Shown here one piece after another: positions 36,091 through 45,313 of a stretch of 64,000 nucleotides of DNA (position 1 is its first letter; every line of letters begins with the position of its first letter). The stretch comes from Flavobacterium croceum DSM 17960. Lineage in GTDB: Bacteria; Bacteroidota; Bacteroidia; Flavobacteriales; Flavobacteriaceae. The stretch lies in contig NZ_PQNY01000016.1 in NCBI RefSeq assembly GCF_002917885.1, forward strand, positions 1 through 64,000. Direction: 5' to 3'. The notes under the pieces are model-generated. The model was not told where the DNA came from, searched no databases, and saw nothing but the letters and a program-made list of their open reading frames with translations. Both the position numbers and the translations under genes were made by a program.

Positions 36091-36570
36091 ATGGCCTACG
36101 AAATTTGTATATATACCGATGGTGCTTGTTCTGGAAATCCTGGAAAGGGCGGATACGGTGTGGTTATGGAGCTAGTAGGTACAAATTACAGAAAAGAATT
36201 TTACGAAGGATTTAAACTCACAACCAACAACCGAATGGAGTTGCTTGCTGTTATTGTTGGTTTAGAAAAAATAAATCAGCACAATAAAAAAGTTTTAATC
36301 GTTTCAGATTCTAAATATGTGGTAGATGCTGTTGAAAAAAAATGGGTTTTTGGTTGGGAAAAAATTGGTTTCAAGAACAAAAAAAACCCAGATTTATGGC
36401 TTAGATTTTTAAAAGTGTACCGCAAACATCAGGTAGATTTTAAATGGATAAAAGGGCATAATAACCACCCACAAAACGAGAGATGTGATGCTTTGGCGGT
36501 AATGGCATCACAATTGCCCAACCTATCTTTGGACGCGTTTTATGAACAAGAAAGCCAAACAATATTGTAA
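36091..36570 (+). CDS. rnhA: Ribonuclease HI
   Basis: Cuts RNA in RNA-DNA hybrids. The 159-aa protein has the first acidic residue in IYTDGACSGNPGKGGYG, Glu in NNRMELLAVIVGL, Asp in VSDSKYVVDAVEK, and the C-terminal KWIKGHNNHPQNERCDALA with the conserved His and Asp. It is probably co-transcribed with purN. Confidence 0.96.
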   Translation: MAYEICIYTDGACSGNPGKGGYGVVMELVGTNYRKEFYEGFKLTTNNRMELLAVIVGLEKINQHNKKVLIVSDSKYVVDAVEKKWVFGWEKIGFKNKKNPDLWLRFLKVYRKHQVDFKWIKGHNNHPQNERCDALAVMASQLPNLSLDAFYEQESQTIL

Positions 36571-36662
36571 AAATCCCTTTTTAATATGAAAAGCTTTACT
36601 TAATCATTCGTTTATTGGTGTTTTTTTTGTTTTTTTGTTCTTGAAAACAAACCAAACTAAAA

Positions 36663-37790
36663 ATGTCAAAATTTGATGCTATTCGTCCTTTTTATGATGC
36701 AGAAGTAAACGATGCTATTCTTTCCTCCATTCATCACCCTATGATGAAGGCTTTGATGGATTTTGCATTTCCTGACACAGACGAATCTGTTTGGAAAGAA
36801 CAACTTAATAGAACTCATTCGATACGAGATTTTCAAATTAATTTTGCATACCGTGCCGTAAAAAAAGTATTAGAAAAAACTTCAGATGGCGTTACTACTT
36901 CTGGCTTTGAAAAACTTGAGCCTAATACTGCCTATTTGTTTATATCCAACCATAGAGATATCATTTTAGATACTTCTATACTCAATGTTTGTTTGCACGA
37001 TTATAAGCAAATACTTACAGCATCGGCAATAGGAGATAATTTAGTGAAAAAAGATTTTTTGTTGTGTTTGTCAAGACTTAACAGAAATTTCATTGTACAA
37101 AGAGGTCTTCCGCCAAGAGAGCTTCTCGAAAGCTCAAAATTAATGTCAGAATACATTAAGCATCTTATTTGTAGAGAGAACCGTTCGGTTTGGATAGCAC
37201 AACGTGAAGGCAGAACCAAAGACGGTAATGATGCCACACATACAGGTGTTTTGAAAATGCTAGCAATGGCAAATGACGAGTCGAACTTGATGGATTATTT
37301 TAAAAAAGTAAAACTTTTACCTGTTTCTATTTCTTATGAATACGACCCTACCGATGTTTTAAAAATGCCTCAACTAATGGCAGAGGCAAATGATGAAATT
37401 TATGTAAAACAAAAGAATGAAGATTTTAAAACACTGTTAAGCGGTATTATAGGTCAGAAAAAAAGAATTCACCTTCATGTGGGCGATTTTCTAGACAATG
37501 AATTGGATACTATTGCAAAAGAAACAACCAATAACAATAAACAAATTCAATTATTGGCACAAGCATTAGACAAATCAATTCATCAGTCGTACAAACTTTG
37601 GCCAACCAATTATATAGCATACGATTTGCTTTACAATACGCAAAAATACAAGGATTTTTATACCGAAAATGAAAAATTGTTGTTTGAACGTAGGCTAGAA
37701 ATGCGTATTGACACACACAATGAAGTAATGCGTGAAGGATTTTTGGCAATGTATGCCAATCCAGTAATTAATAAATACAAATATGCCTAA
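36663..37790 (+). CDS. Glycerolipid acyltransferase family protein
   Basis: 375-aa protein with PlsC-type acyltransferase motifs: block I LFISNHRDIILDTSIL (catalytic His with a spaced Asp), and block III QREGRTKDGND. It probably acylates a glycerophospholipid precursor or related substrate at the inner membrane; a more exact substrate cannot be read. It is longer than a typical PlsC (about 240 aa). It overlaps ansA by eight bases. Confidence 0.8.
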   Translation: MSKFDAIRPFYDAEVNDAILSSIHHPMMKALMDFAFPDTDESVWKEQLNRTHSIRDFQINFAYRAVKKVLEKTSDGVTTSGFEKLEPNTAYLFISNHRDIILDTSILNVCLHDYKQILTASAIGDNLVKKDFLLCLSRLNRNFIVQRGLPPRELLESSKLMSEYIKHLICRENRSVWIAQREGRTKDGNDATHTGVLKMLAMANDESNLMDYFKKVKLLPVSISYEYDPTDVLKMPQLMAEANDEIYVKQKNEDFKTLLSGIIGQKKRIHLHVGDFLDNELDTIAKETTNNNKQIQLLAQALDKSIHQSYKLWPTNYIAYDLLYNTQKYKDFYTENEKLLFERRLEMRIDTHNEVMREGFLAMYANPVINKYKYA

Positions 37791-38814
37791 AAGACCTAGT
37801 ATTTTACTTATTTATACTGGCGGTACCATTGGTATGGTAAAAGATTTTAAATCGGGAGCATTAAGAGCTTTTAATTTTGATAAATTATTACAAAAAATCC
37901 CCGAAATAAAACAGCTCGATTGCCATATACAAACGTTCTCTTTTAGTAAACCTATTGATTCTTCGAATATGAGTCCAGAAAAATGGGTTCAAATAGCCGA
38001 AGTAATTGAAAAATACTACCATACTGTTGATGGTTTTGTAATTCTTCATGGTTCCGACACGATGTCTTATTCTGCTTCTGCTTTGAGTTTTATGCTCGAA
38101 AATTTGAGTAAACCTGTAATTTTTACGGGTTCTCAGTTGCCTATTGGCGATTTAAGAACAGATGCCAAAGAAAACTTAATTACAGCAATTCAAGTTGCGA
38201 GTTTGCAACAAAACGATGAGCCTATTGTGCAAGAAGTAGGATTGTATTTTGAATATAAACTATATAGAGCTAATAGAACTACAAAAATAAATGCCGAGCA
38301 TTTTAATGCTTTTGCTTCTCCAAACTACGAACCATTGGCAGAGTCTGGAGTACACTTAAATATCAATACAAAAGCATTACGCTACCCAGAAAAAGGAACT
38401 TCTTTAATTGTAAGAAAAAATCTAGACAGTAATGTGTTGATAATTAAATTATTTCCAGGGATTAATCAAGAAACAATTCAAACGCTTTTTGCCATACCCA
38501 ATTTAAAAGGAATCGTTTTGGAAACCTATGGTTCTGGAAATGCACCTAACGAAGAGTGGTTTATCAAACTATTAGATGATGCCATAAAACGTGGTTTGCA
38601 AATTGTAAATGTTACGCAATGTTCGGGAGGTAGTGTAAGCATGGGACACTATGAAACCAGTACTTTGTTGAAAAAAATTGGAATAATTTCGGGTAAAGAC
38701 ATCACAACCGAAGCTGCTATTACCAAGTTGATGTATTTGTTGGGGCAATCCATAGAAAATAAAAATTTTAAATCTATATTTGAAACCTCTTTGCGAGGCG
38801 AAATAGATAACTAG
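37783..38814 (+). CDS. ansA: Type I L-asparaginase
   Basis: Hydrolyses asparagine to aspartate and ammonia, in the cytoplasm because no signal peptide is present. The 343-aa protein has the first catalytic Thr region LLIYTGGTIGMV and the second, FVILHGSDTMSYSASALSFML, containing the Thr-Asp pair, followed by PVIFTGSQLPIGDLRTDA. The start overlaps the acyltransferase gene. The last two bases of its TAG stop are the first two bases of the tRNA-Ser gene. Confidence 0.95.
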   Translation: MPKRPSILLIYTGGTIGMVKDFKSGALRAFNFDKLLQKIPEIKQLDCHIQTFSFSKPIDSSNMSPEKWVQIAEVIEKYYHTVDGFVILHGSDTMSYSASALSFMLENLSKPVIFTGSQLPIGDLRTDAKENLITAIQVASLQQNDEPIVQEVGLYFEYKLYRANRTTKINAEHFNAFASPNYEPLAESGVHLNINTKALRYPEKGTSLIVRKNLDSNVLIIKLFPGINQETIQTLFAIPNLKGIVLETYGSGNAPNEEWFIKLLDDAIKRGLQIVNVTQCSGGSVSMGHYETSTLLKKIGIISGKDITTEAAITKLMYLLGQSIENKNFKSIFETSLRGEIDN

Positions 38815-38899
38815 AGAGGTGCCCGAGTGGTTGAAGGGGCCAGCCTGGAAAGTTGGTATGTGGGTAACTGCATCGAGGGTTCGAATCCCTTCCTCTCTG
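38813..38899 (+). tRNA. tRNA-Ser (anticodon GGA)
   Basis: The 87-base gene folds as a class II tRNA with a long variable arm. The acceptor stem pairs AGAGAGG (38813-38819) with CCTCTCT (38892-38898), with discriminator G at 38899. The anticodon loop CTGGAAA carries GGA and reads UCC/UCU serine codons. The T arm GAGGG-TTCGAAT-CCCTT is present, and CCA is not encoded. The 5' end overlaps the ansA stop codon by two bases. Confidence 0.95.
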
Positions 38900-38901
38900 C
38901 T

Positions 38902-38930
38902 AAAAGCTTTACTAAAAGTAAGGCTTTTTT
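38902..38930 (+). terminator. Terminator after tRNA-Ser
   Basis: AAAAGCTTTACT (38902-38913) pairs with AGTAAGGCTTTT (38917-38928), with one G-T wobble and a three-base loop, followed by T residues. It begins three bases after the tRNA. Confidence 0.85.
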
Positions 38931-38946
38931 GTTTACAATTTACAAT

Positions 38947-39735
38947 ATGATTACAAAACAAACACAATATAAAAACACCACGATTTCGTATTCACATAGC
39001 GGTAAAGGTACGGCTCTCGTTTTTTTGCATGGATTTTTAGAAAATAGCACAATGTGGAAAGAAATTGTTCCATTTTTTGACAAATTTCATGTAATATGTA
39101 TTGATTTATTAGGACATGGAAGTACACAATGTATGGGTTATGTTCATACTATGGAAGATATGGCAGATGCTGTTCATTATGTATTAACTCATGAATTAAA
39201 GGTGAAAAAAGCTGTTTTTGTAGGGCATTCTATGGGAGGTTATGTTGCTTTAGCTTTTGCCGAGCTGTATTCTGATATGATGCAGGGCTTAGTATTGCTT
39301 AACTCAACCTCTAGAGCCGATAGCCAAGAGCGTAAAGACAACAGAGATCGAGCTATAAAGGCCGTTAAGCAAAATTATGTTGCAGCAGTACGTATGTCTA
39401 TAGCAAATTTATTTAGTGAAGAAAATAGAGAAAAACTTATCGAAGAAATAGAATGGGTACGTAGTGAAGCTCTTAAAACACCATTGCAAGGCATAATTGC
39501 TGCGCAAGAAGGTATGAAAATACGAAAAGACAGAGAAGTGATTTTGCACTTTGCAAGCTATCCAATACTTCTTATTTTGGGTAAAAAAGATCCTGTTTTA
39601 CAGTATGAAAAAAGTTTAGATCAAATTAAAAATACTCGTGTAGGATTAGTTTCTTTTGAAGACGGACACATGAGTCATATTGAGAATAAAAACGAATTAA
39701 TTCAAAGTCTAAAATTATTTTTTCAAACATTGTAA
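38947..39735 (+). CDS. Alpha/beta-hydrolase family protein
   Basis: 262-aa cytoplasmic alpha/beta-hydrolase. It has the oxyanion HG motif (VFLHGFLEN), the nucleophile elbow FVGHSMGGYVALAF with the catalytic Ser, an acidic residue region (LILGKKDPVLQ) and a C-terminal His (EDGHMSHIE). ATG 38947 is used; a longer upstream reading would run through the tRNA. The substrate is unknown. Its stop is three bases from the convergent AddB-like gene. Confidence 0.85.
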   Translation: MITKQTQYKNTTISYSHSGKGTALVFLHGFLENSTMWKEIVPFFDKFHVICIDLLGHGSTQCMGYVHTMEDMADAVHYVLTHELKVKKAVFVGHSMGGYVALAFAELYSDMMQGLVLLNSTSRADSQERKDNRDRAIKAVKQNYVAAVRMSIANLFSEENREKLIEEIEWVRSEALKTPLQGIIAAQEGMKIRKDREVILHFASYPILLILGKKDPVLQYEKSLDQIKNTRVGLVSFEDGHMSHIENKNELIQSLKLFFQTL

Positions 39736-39738
39736 TCG

Positions 39739-42489
39739 TCAATTTTCTTTTTCTGTAAATGGTATATTCAAATCAAATAACTCGTTGATTAGGATTGCAA
39801 TTTGATCGAGGTAACTATCCATAATCTCATCAGAAATAATAGTAGTACTTATTTTATCTTCTTTGAAAGTAAAAGGTAAAAATCCCGATTTTAAATTTTT
39901 AAAAGAAATAATTCCTGCCTCAATAGGCAATCCTTTTGTATGGGTAGAATACATAAACGCATAGGCTAAAATCTGAATAATTTTGTCGTATTTACTATCT
40001 TTTAAAAGATTTTCCCATTGTGTTAGGGTTACATCTTTTTGCTCTACTTTTCCTGTTTTGTAATCTATAATTCGTATAGTGCCGTTTCTATTTTCTATAC
40101 GGTCTACATTTCCTTTTATAATTATTTTTTCTGATATGTTTTTGTGTTCAAACACACGCTCAAAGGTTTCTTCTAATGCGATAATTTGTATCTGATCACC
40201 GTTTTTTATTTGTTCAATTTCATATTTTAAAAAATTAATTACATTTCTTTTAGCAACTTCAAAGGCTAGTAAATTTTTTCCTTTTTTTATTTCCCCTTCT
40301 TTATAAATTTCTTTAAATTTTTGAAAAACAACTTGTTCTACAAGAAGTAAAGCATCTGTTACATCTTTTTCGATTAAAATTTTACCTATATATGGTGTGT
40401 ACAGCACCTCCAAAGCGCCATGAATAATGGTTCCAAGTGTGTTTACAGCAATGTTTTCTTCTACTTCGTCTACTTCTTTTATGCGTAGTATTCTTTGAAA
40501 ATAAAACTGTATAGGATTTCTTAGATACGTTGTTAGAGTAGATGGCGAAAAGCCTGCTTGAGCCATTTCTTGTAATCGAGCTAGTATGCTTTCTGTTTTT
40601 TCAACAAGCATAGTATTGCTTACTTTGGCAGGCACCATAGCATTATACAAATGATGTGTAATGGTGTGTTTGCTCTTTTTTTCTACTTCGAGTTGGGTGA
40701 TAAAACGGCTTTTTTCTCCCGACTCAAATCCGTCGCTATCCACATTGTAAATCAAATAGATATTTTTTGCACGTTGTAATAAATGATAAAAATGGTAGGT
40801 GTATATCGCGTCTTTTTCTTTGTAAGTAGGTAAGCCATATTCGCGTTTTACATCATAAGGAATAAATGAGTTATTACTTTTACCCGATGGAAATTTGCCT
40901 TCGTTTACAGATGTAATGATTACCGTTTCAAAATCTAATGTTCTACTTTCCAACACACCCATAATTTGCAAGCCTTCTAAAGGTTCTCCTTCAAATGAAA
41001 CTTCGGCAATGTCTACAACTTGTTTGTACACTTGATATAGTGTTTCTATTTTTTCGCTAAATATGTTTTTAGTATAATAATTTATGAGTTTATTAATTAC
41101 TAAGTATATAGAATAGACAAAAGCATTTGTTATTTTTTCATCTTCTTTAGAATAGTCTAATGCACTTTTAATTTTCAGTAATATAGTATTTATTCTTTCT
41201 AATATGTCTAGGCTAGAGTTGTCCCATTTTGCAAATACTAATTCAAAAAAATCGTTTCTATCTTGAAATAAATCGAATAGTATTTGGTGAGAAAAATAGG
41301 TAAAATTGTTTCTTTTAATTAATGAGCTAAGTTTTTCTGCGTCAAATAAATTGGTTGTCAAAGGATTATGCAATACATCAAGTACGTCTTTGTAGTAAAA
41401 CACATATTGTTTTCCTTGACGTGAAACGGCATTGGTGTGCATTTTAAACAACCTATCTACAAATAATTGTATCGGATTATTTTTGGAAGAATAACCCATA
41501 GTAATATTCACATTTCCAATAGCCTCTGGTAGAGAATACAATATAGGTAGAAGTAGATTTTCATCACCCAAAACAACCGCTGTGTTTTCAAGTTTAACAT
41601 TACTTATTGAGATATCATTAATAATGCTGCCAACAAGTTTTGTTTGTCCAATATTTTTTGGAGTAGCAATAATTTGTATATTTTTTTCTTCAGAAAAAGT
41701 ATTGTTAATCCATTCAAATGGATGGTTTTTATAGTATTTCCATTCCGATTTTATTTTTCTAGCAAATAGGCCAGCATCATGAAAAGGATCGTTTAAAAAA
41801 GCCTCATCGATATCCCAAAATACTCTTGCTTTATCCTGTAAAAGCATTTGTTGAAAAATATGTTCTTCGGCTTTGTTCAATGCGTTAAAACCCGCAAACA
41901 GGTATGTTTTTGTGGTGTTTTTTGCAAATGATTCTATGTTTTTCTTTGCTTCTCTATAGATTAATCCTTGGTAGCCCTTTTTGCTTTTTAAGAGATGGGC
42001 ATATAGTGTGTGATAATAGTGAGGTAGTTTTTTCCAAAACAGTAAATGTTTTTCTATCATTTCTGTTCTTTTATCTACATCAACAGCCCAATGTTCAATT
42101 TCTTTAATATTCTCTAAATACTTTAATATTTTGTCTGGATCTAGAAGATAACGATCAATTTCGTTAAAATCTTGAAGTAGTATTTTTCCCCAATTGGCAA
42201 ACAATTCAAATTCCTCCGGACTTTTTTCGATTTGTGTATAAACTTCATAAAACTGAAATAGCACTTCTATGGCATCTAGACTTCTTATTTGCGAAACTTC
42301 TTGAATAAAATCTTCAATACTAATTATTTCTGGAGCAATAATAGTTTTGGTAATGGTGTTTTTTAAAGCCTCTGTTAAGAATATTTTTGCTCTTTTGCTG
42401 GGTAATATTATAGTAACATTATCTGTGCTTACAGATAGGTTATAAATAATATGATGAGAAAGTTTGTAAAGAAAAGAATTTGTATTCAT
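39739..42489 (-). CDS. addB: AddB-like PD-(D/E)XK nuclease
   Basis: 916-aa protein resembling the AddB subunit of the AddAB helicase-nuclease that resects double-strand breaks for RecA. The N-terminus (TVILPSKRAKIFLTEAL) is a helicase-like region, and the C-terminus carries a PD-(D/E)XK nuclease (GTIIHGALEVLY, IRIIDYKTGKVEQKD). Cysteines of an AddB-type iron-sulfur cluster were not seen. The likely partner AddA is encoded 2.8 kb upstream on the same strand, beyond ompA and kbl. Confidence 0.8.
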   Translation of the reverse strand: MNTNSFLYKLSHHIIYNLSVSTDNVTIILPSKRAKIFLTEALKNTITKTIIAPEIISIEDFIQEVSQIRSLDAIEVLFQFYEVYTQIEKSPEEFELFANWGKILLQDFNEIDRYLLDPDKILKYLENIKEIEHWAVDVDKRTEMIEKHLLFWKKLPHYYHTLYAHLLKSKKGYQGLIYREAKKNIESFAKNTTKTYLFAGFNALNKAEEHIFQQMLLQDKARVFWDIDEAFLNDPFHDAGLFARKIKSEWKYYKNHPFEWINNTFSEEKNIQIIATPKNIGQTKLVGSIINDISISNVKLENTAVVLGDENLLLPILYSLPEAIGNVNITMGYSSKNNPIQLFVDRLFKMHTNAVSRQGKQYVFYYKDVLDVLHNPLTTNLFDAEKLSSLIKRNNFTYFSHQILFDLFQDRNDFFELVFAKWDNSSLDILERINTILLKIKSALDYSKEDEKITNAFVYSIYLVINKLINYYTKNIFSEKIETLYQVYKQVVDIAEVSFEGEPLEGLQIMGVLESRTLDFETVIITSVNEGKFPSGKSNNSFIPYDVKREYGLPTYKEKDAIYTYHFYHLLQRAKNIYLIYNVDSDGFESGEKSRFITQLEVEKKSKHTITHHLYNAMVPAKVSNTMLVEKTESILARLQEMAQAGFSPSTLTTYLRNPIQFYFQRILRIKEVDEVEENIAVNTLGTIIHGALEVLYTPYIGKILIEKDVTDALLLVEQVVFQKFKEIYKEGEIKKGKNLLAFEVAKRNVINFLKYEIEQIKNGDQIQIIALEETFERVFEHKNISEKIIIKGNVDRIENRNGTIRIIDYKTGKVEQKDVTLTQWENLLKDSKYDKIIQILAYAFMYSTHTKGLPIEAGIISFKNLKSGFLPFTFKEDKISTTIISDEIMDSYLDQIAILINELFDLNIPFTEKEN

Positions 42490-42504
42490 ACTATAAAAAT
42501 AAAA

Positions 42505-42531
42505 AAAACGCTCCGATTTTCGGAGCGTTTT
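42505..42531 (-). terminator. Terminator of ompA
   Basis: AAAACGCTCCGA (42505-42516), a three-base loop and TCGGAGCGTTTT (42520-42531) form a perfect 12-bp stem. On the minus strand it ends in a T run, 23 bases after the ompA stop. Confidence 0.9.
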
Positions 42532-42553
42532 AAAGTATTATTTGTTGTAAAAA

Positions 42554-43972
42554 TTATCTTACTAATTTTACTTCAACTCTTCTGTTTTGAGCTTTTCCAG
42601 CTTTAGTTTTGTTTGTAGCAACTGGCATAGTTTCACCGAAACCTTTAGAAGACAATCTAGAAGCATCGATGCCACGCTCTACTAAGTAAGCCTTAACAGC
42701 AGCAGCTCTTTCTTCAGAAAGTTTTTGGTTTGCAGCATCTTTACCATCGCTATCAGTGTGACCTTCTATAGAGAAGCTAGAGTTTGGATACTCTTTAAAG
42801 ATAGCCGTCATAGCTTCTAATACTGGGTAAGTTTGTTTTTGGAAAGTTGATTTAGCAGTATCAAACAATATAGTTTTACCATAATCGTTTAATTTTTTCA
42901 TTACCTCGTCAGTAACTTCTGGACAACCTTGATTAGCAGCAGTACCTTTTACATCTGGACATTTGTCATCTTTGTCATAAACACCATCACCATCTCTATC
43001 TGGCCATGGACAACCACCATTTTCTTTTGGACCTTTTACTTCAGGACATTTGTCGTTTTTGTCAGCAACACCGTCACCATCTTTATCAGGACATCCGCCT
43101 AAAGATTTTAAACCAGCTACATCTGGACAAGCATCATCTTTATCAGCAATACCGTCACCGTCTGTATCAGGACAACCATTAAATTCAGCTAAACCTGGTA
43201 CATCTGGACAAGAATCTTTAGAATCTTGGATACCATCTTTATCAGAATCTGGACAACCTTGGAATTCTACTAAACCTGCTTCTGTTGGACAAGCATCGTC
43301 TTTGTCATAGATACCATCACCATCTGTGTCTTTAGCTCCAAATTTGAAAGTAAGACCAGCAAAGTGTTGTAAATGAGTAGCTACATCAACATTTGGTGTT
43401 CTTGTATCATCAAATGAATGTTTGTAAGTAGATTGTAAAGATAAACCTACGTTTTTAGAAAACCATAAAGTTAATCCTAAACCTCCGTTTAATGTACCTG
43501 CAGACGCATCACCCAACCAAGTGTAACCACCTCCAATGTGAGCAGAAGGCTCTAACCATTTAGATTTTAATAAATCTTGGAAGCTATATTTAATTACAGC
43601 ATCAGCAGCATAATAAGTTAAATCTCCAGGATTTGATACTTGATATTCGTTGGTGTTTGTAGTAGCATCATAAATTCTTCCAGAAACGAATTTGTTCATT
43701 TTGTTAACAGAACCTGTTACACCAAAAGAGAAATTGTCACCAACGTATCTTGATACGTTTACATAAGAAACAGACGGAATAATATTCCAATATTTCTTAG
43801 CATCAAAATATTGAGAGAACTGATCTTCAAATTTTGAAGCAGCGCTAACTCTAGCTCCGTCTACAGCATTTGCTCCAAACGAAACAGCCCATTTGTTGTT
43901 GCTGTCTTGTGCTTGAGTTGCTAGACCAGCAAACATCACTATAGCAGCAAATAATTTGTTAAGATTTTTCAT
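42554..43972 (-). CDS. OmpA-family outer-membrane protein with TSP3 repeats
   Basis: 472-aa surface protein that links the outer membrane to peptidoglycan. A signal peptide ([15 protein letters not shown]) is followed by an eight-stranded barrel (to about residue 210), five thrombospondin type 3 calcium-binding repeats ([15 protein letters not shown] and variants, about 215-350), and a C-terminal OmpA domain ([34 protein letters not shown] peptidoglycan binding). It has its own consensus promoter and terminator, consistent with an abundant protein. Confidence 0.95.
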   Translation of the reverse strand: MKNLNKLFAAIVMFAGLATQAQDSNNKWAVSFGANAVDGARVSAASKFEDQFSQYFDAKKYWNIIPSVSYVNVSRYVGDNFSFGVTGSVNKMNKFVSGRIYDATTNTNEYQVSNPGDLTYYAADAVIKYSFQDLLKSKWLEPSAHIGGGYTWLGDASAGTLNGGLGLTLWFSKNVGLSLQSTYKHSFDDTRTPNVDVATHLQHFAGLTFKFGAKDTDGDGIYDKDDACPTEAGLVEFQGCPDSDKDGIQDSKDSCPDVPGLAEFNGCPDTDGDGIADKDDACPDVAGLKSLGGCPDKDGDGVADKNDKCPEVKGPKENGGCPWPDRDGDGVYDKDDKCPDVKGTAANQGCPEVTDEVMKKLNDYGKTILFDTAKSTFQKQTYPVLEAMTAIFKEYPNSSFSIEGHTDSDGKDAANQKLSEERAAAVKAYLVERGIDASRLSSKGFGETMPVATNKTKAGKAQNRRVEVKLVR

Positions 43973-44007
43973 ACTTAATTTTGTTAGATTATAAAGATAT
44001 AATGGTG

Positions 44008-44038
44008 CAAAAGTACAATCTATTACTGAATAATCAAA
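44008..44038 (-). promoter_or_regulatory. ompA promoter
   Basis: On the minus strand, TTTG (44038-44035), a 19-base spacer and TACTTTTG (44015-44008) are an exact match to the Bacteroidota -33/-7 consensus, about 35 bases before the ATG. Confidence 0.7.
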
Positions 44039-44060
44039 ATGTTGTAGAAAAAATTCTACT

Positions 44061-45251
44061 CTATATGATTTCTAAGGCTTTACCTACTTCTATAAATGCA
44101 TTTATAGCATGGTCTAAATGCTCTTGATTGTGTGCTGCTGATAGTTGTACTCTTATGCGTGCTTTTTCTTTTGGAACTACCGGAAAAAAGAAACCTATTA
44201 CATAAATTCCTTTTTCTAGTAATGCGTCTGCCATTTGTTGAGATAGCTTGGCATCATAGAGCATAACTGGAACTATGGCAGAGTCTCCGTCTATAATATC
44301 AAAGCCCGCTTTTTTCATTCCTTCTTTAAAATAATTGGTATTCCACTCAAGTTTATCGCGTAGGGAAGTATCTTTTTCAAGAAGTTCGAATACTTTTATA
44401 GAGGCACCTACTATGGCTGGCGATAATGAGTTTGAAAACAAATAAGGTCTAGATCTTTGTCTTAATATTTCTATGATTTCTTTTTTTGCAGTAGTGTATC
44501 CTCCCATAGCTCCTCCTAGAGCCTTACCAAGTGTTCCGGTAATAATGTCTACTCTACCCATAACGCCTTTTGCTTCCAAAGTTCCTTTGCCTGTTTTACC
44601 AATAAATCCTGCGGCATGGCATTCGTCTACCATTACCATAGCGTCGTATTTATCGGCTAAATCGCATATTTTATCTAATGGAGCTACTATACCGTCCATA
44701 GAGAATACTCCATCTGTAACAATCAACTTAAAGCGATGTCCTGCTTGGTTTGCTTGGATAAGTTGTTGTTCTAAATCTTCCATATTTGCATTTTCATAAC
44801 GGTATCGTGCAGCTTTACATAAACGAACACCGTCTATAATAGAAGCATGGTTTAGGCTATCAGAGATAATGCAATCTTCTTCTCCAAGCAAGGGTTCAAA
44901 TACACCTCCGTTCGCATCAAAAGCAGCGGCGTAAAGTATGGTGTCTTCGGTTCCATAAAATTGGGCAATTTTTTCTTCTAGTGTTTTGTGAATATCTTGA
45001 GTACCACAAATAAAACGCACTGACGACATTCCGAAACCGTGCGAATCTAATGCGTCTTTTGCAGCTTGAATTACTTCGGGGTGCGATGAAAGTCCTAAAT
45101 AATTGTTTGCACAAAAATTAAGTACCTTTTTGCCGTTTACCATGATTTCGGCACCTTGTGTAGAGGTAATAATACGCTCTTTTTTATACAAACCATTTGA
45201 TGTAATGTTTTGTAACTCGTTTTGTAGGTGTTGTTGTATTTTTCCGTACAT
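44061..45251 (-). CDS. kbl: Glycine C-acetyltransferase
   Basis: PLP enzyme that joins 2-amino-3-ketobutyrate and CoA to glycine and acetyl-CoA in threonine breakdown. The 396-aa protein of the alpha-oxoamine synthase group has [54 protein letters not shown] and the PLP lysine in [15 protein letters not shown]. The close homologue BioF (KAPA synthase) is possible, but the FCANNYLGL start and 396-aa length fit Kbl better. No threonine dehydrogenase is nearby. Confidence 0.9.
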   Translation of the reverse strand: MYGKIQQHLQNELQNITSNGLYKKERIITSTQGAEIMVNGKKVLNFCANNYLGLSSHPEVIQAAKDALDSHGFGMSSVRFICGTQDIHKTLEEKIAQFYGTEDTILYAAAFDANGGVFEPLLGEEDCIISDSLNHASIIDGVRLCKAARYRYENANMEDLEQQLIQANQAGHRFKLIVTDGVFSMDGIVAPLDKICDLADKYDAMVMVDECHAAGFIGKTGKGTLEAKGVMGRVDIITGTLGKALGGAMGGYTTAKKEIIEILRQRSRPYLFSNSLSPAIVGASIKVFELLEKDTSLRDKLEWNTNYFKEGMKKAGFDIIDGDSAIVPVMLYDAKLSQQMADALLEKGIYVIGFFFPVVPKEKARIRVQLSAAHNQEHLDHAINAFIEVGKALEII

Positions 45252-45313
45252 AACTTTAAATATAATGTTTAATTTGTTTATTGTTTGTAAATATGTTGTT
45301 CTAAAGTAAGTGT

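Noticed and set aside
38827..38946. N-terminal extension of the alpha/beta-hydrolase
   Set aside because: The extension is translated tRNA-Ser sequence and terminator; the true start is the ATG at 38947.
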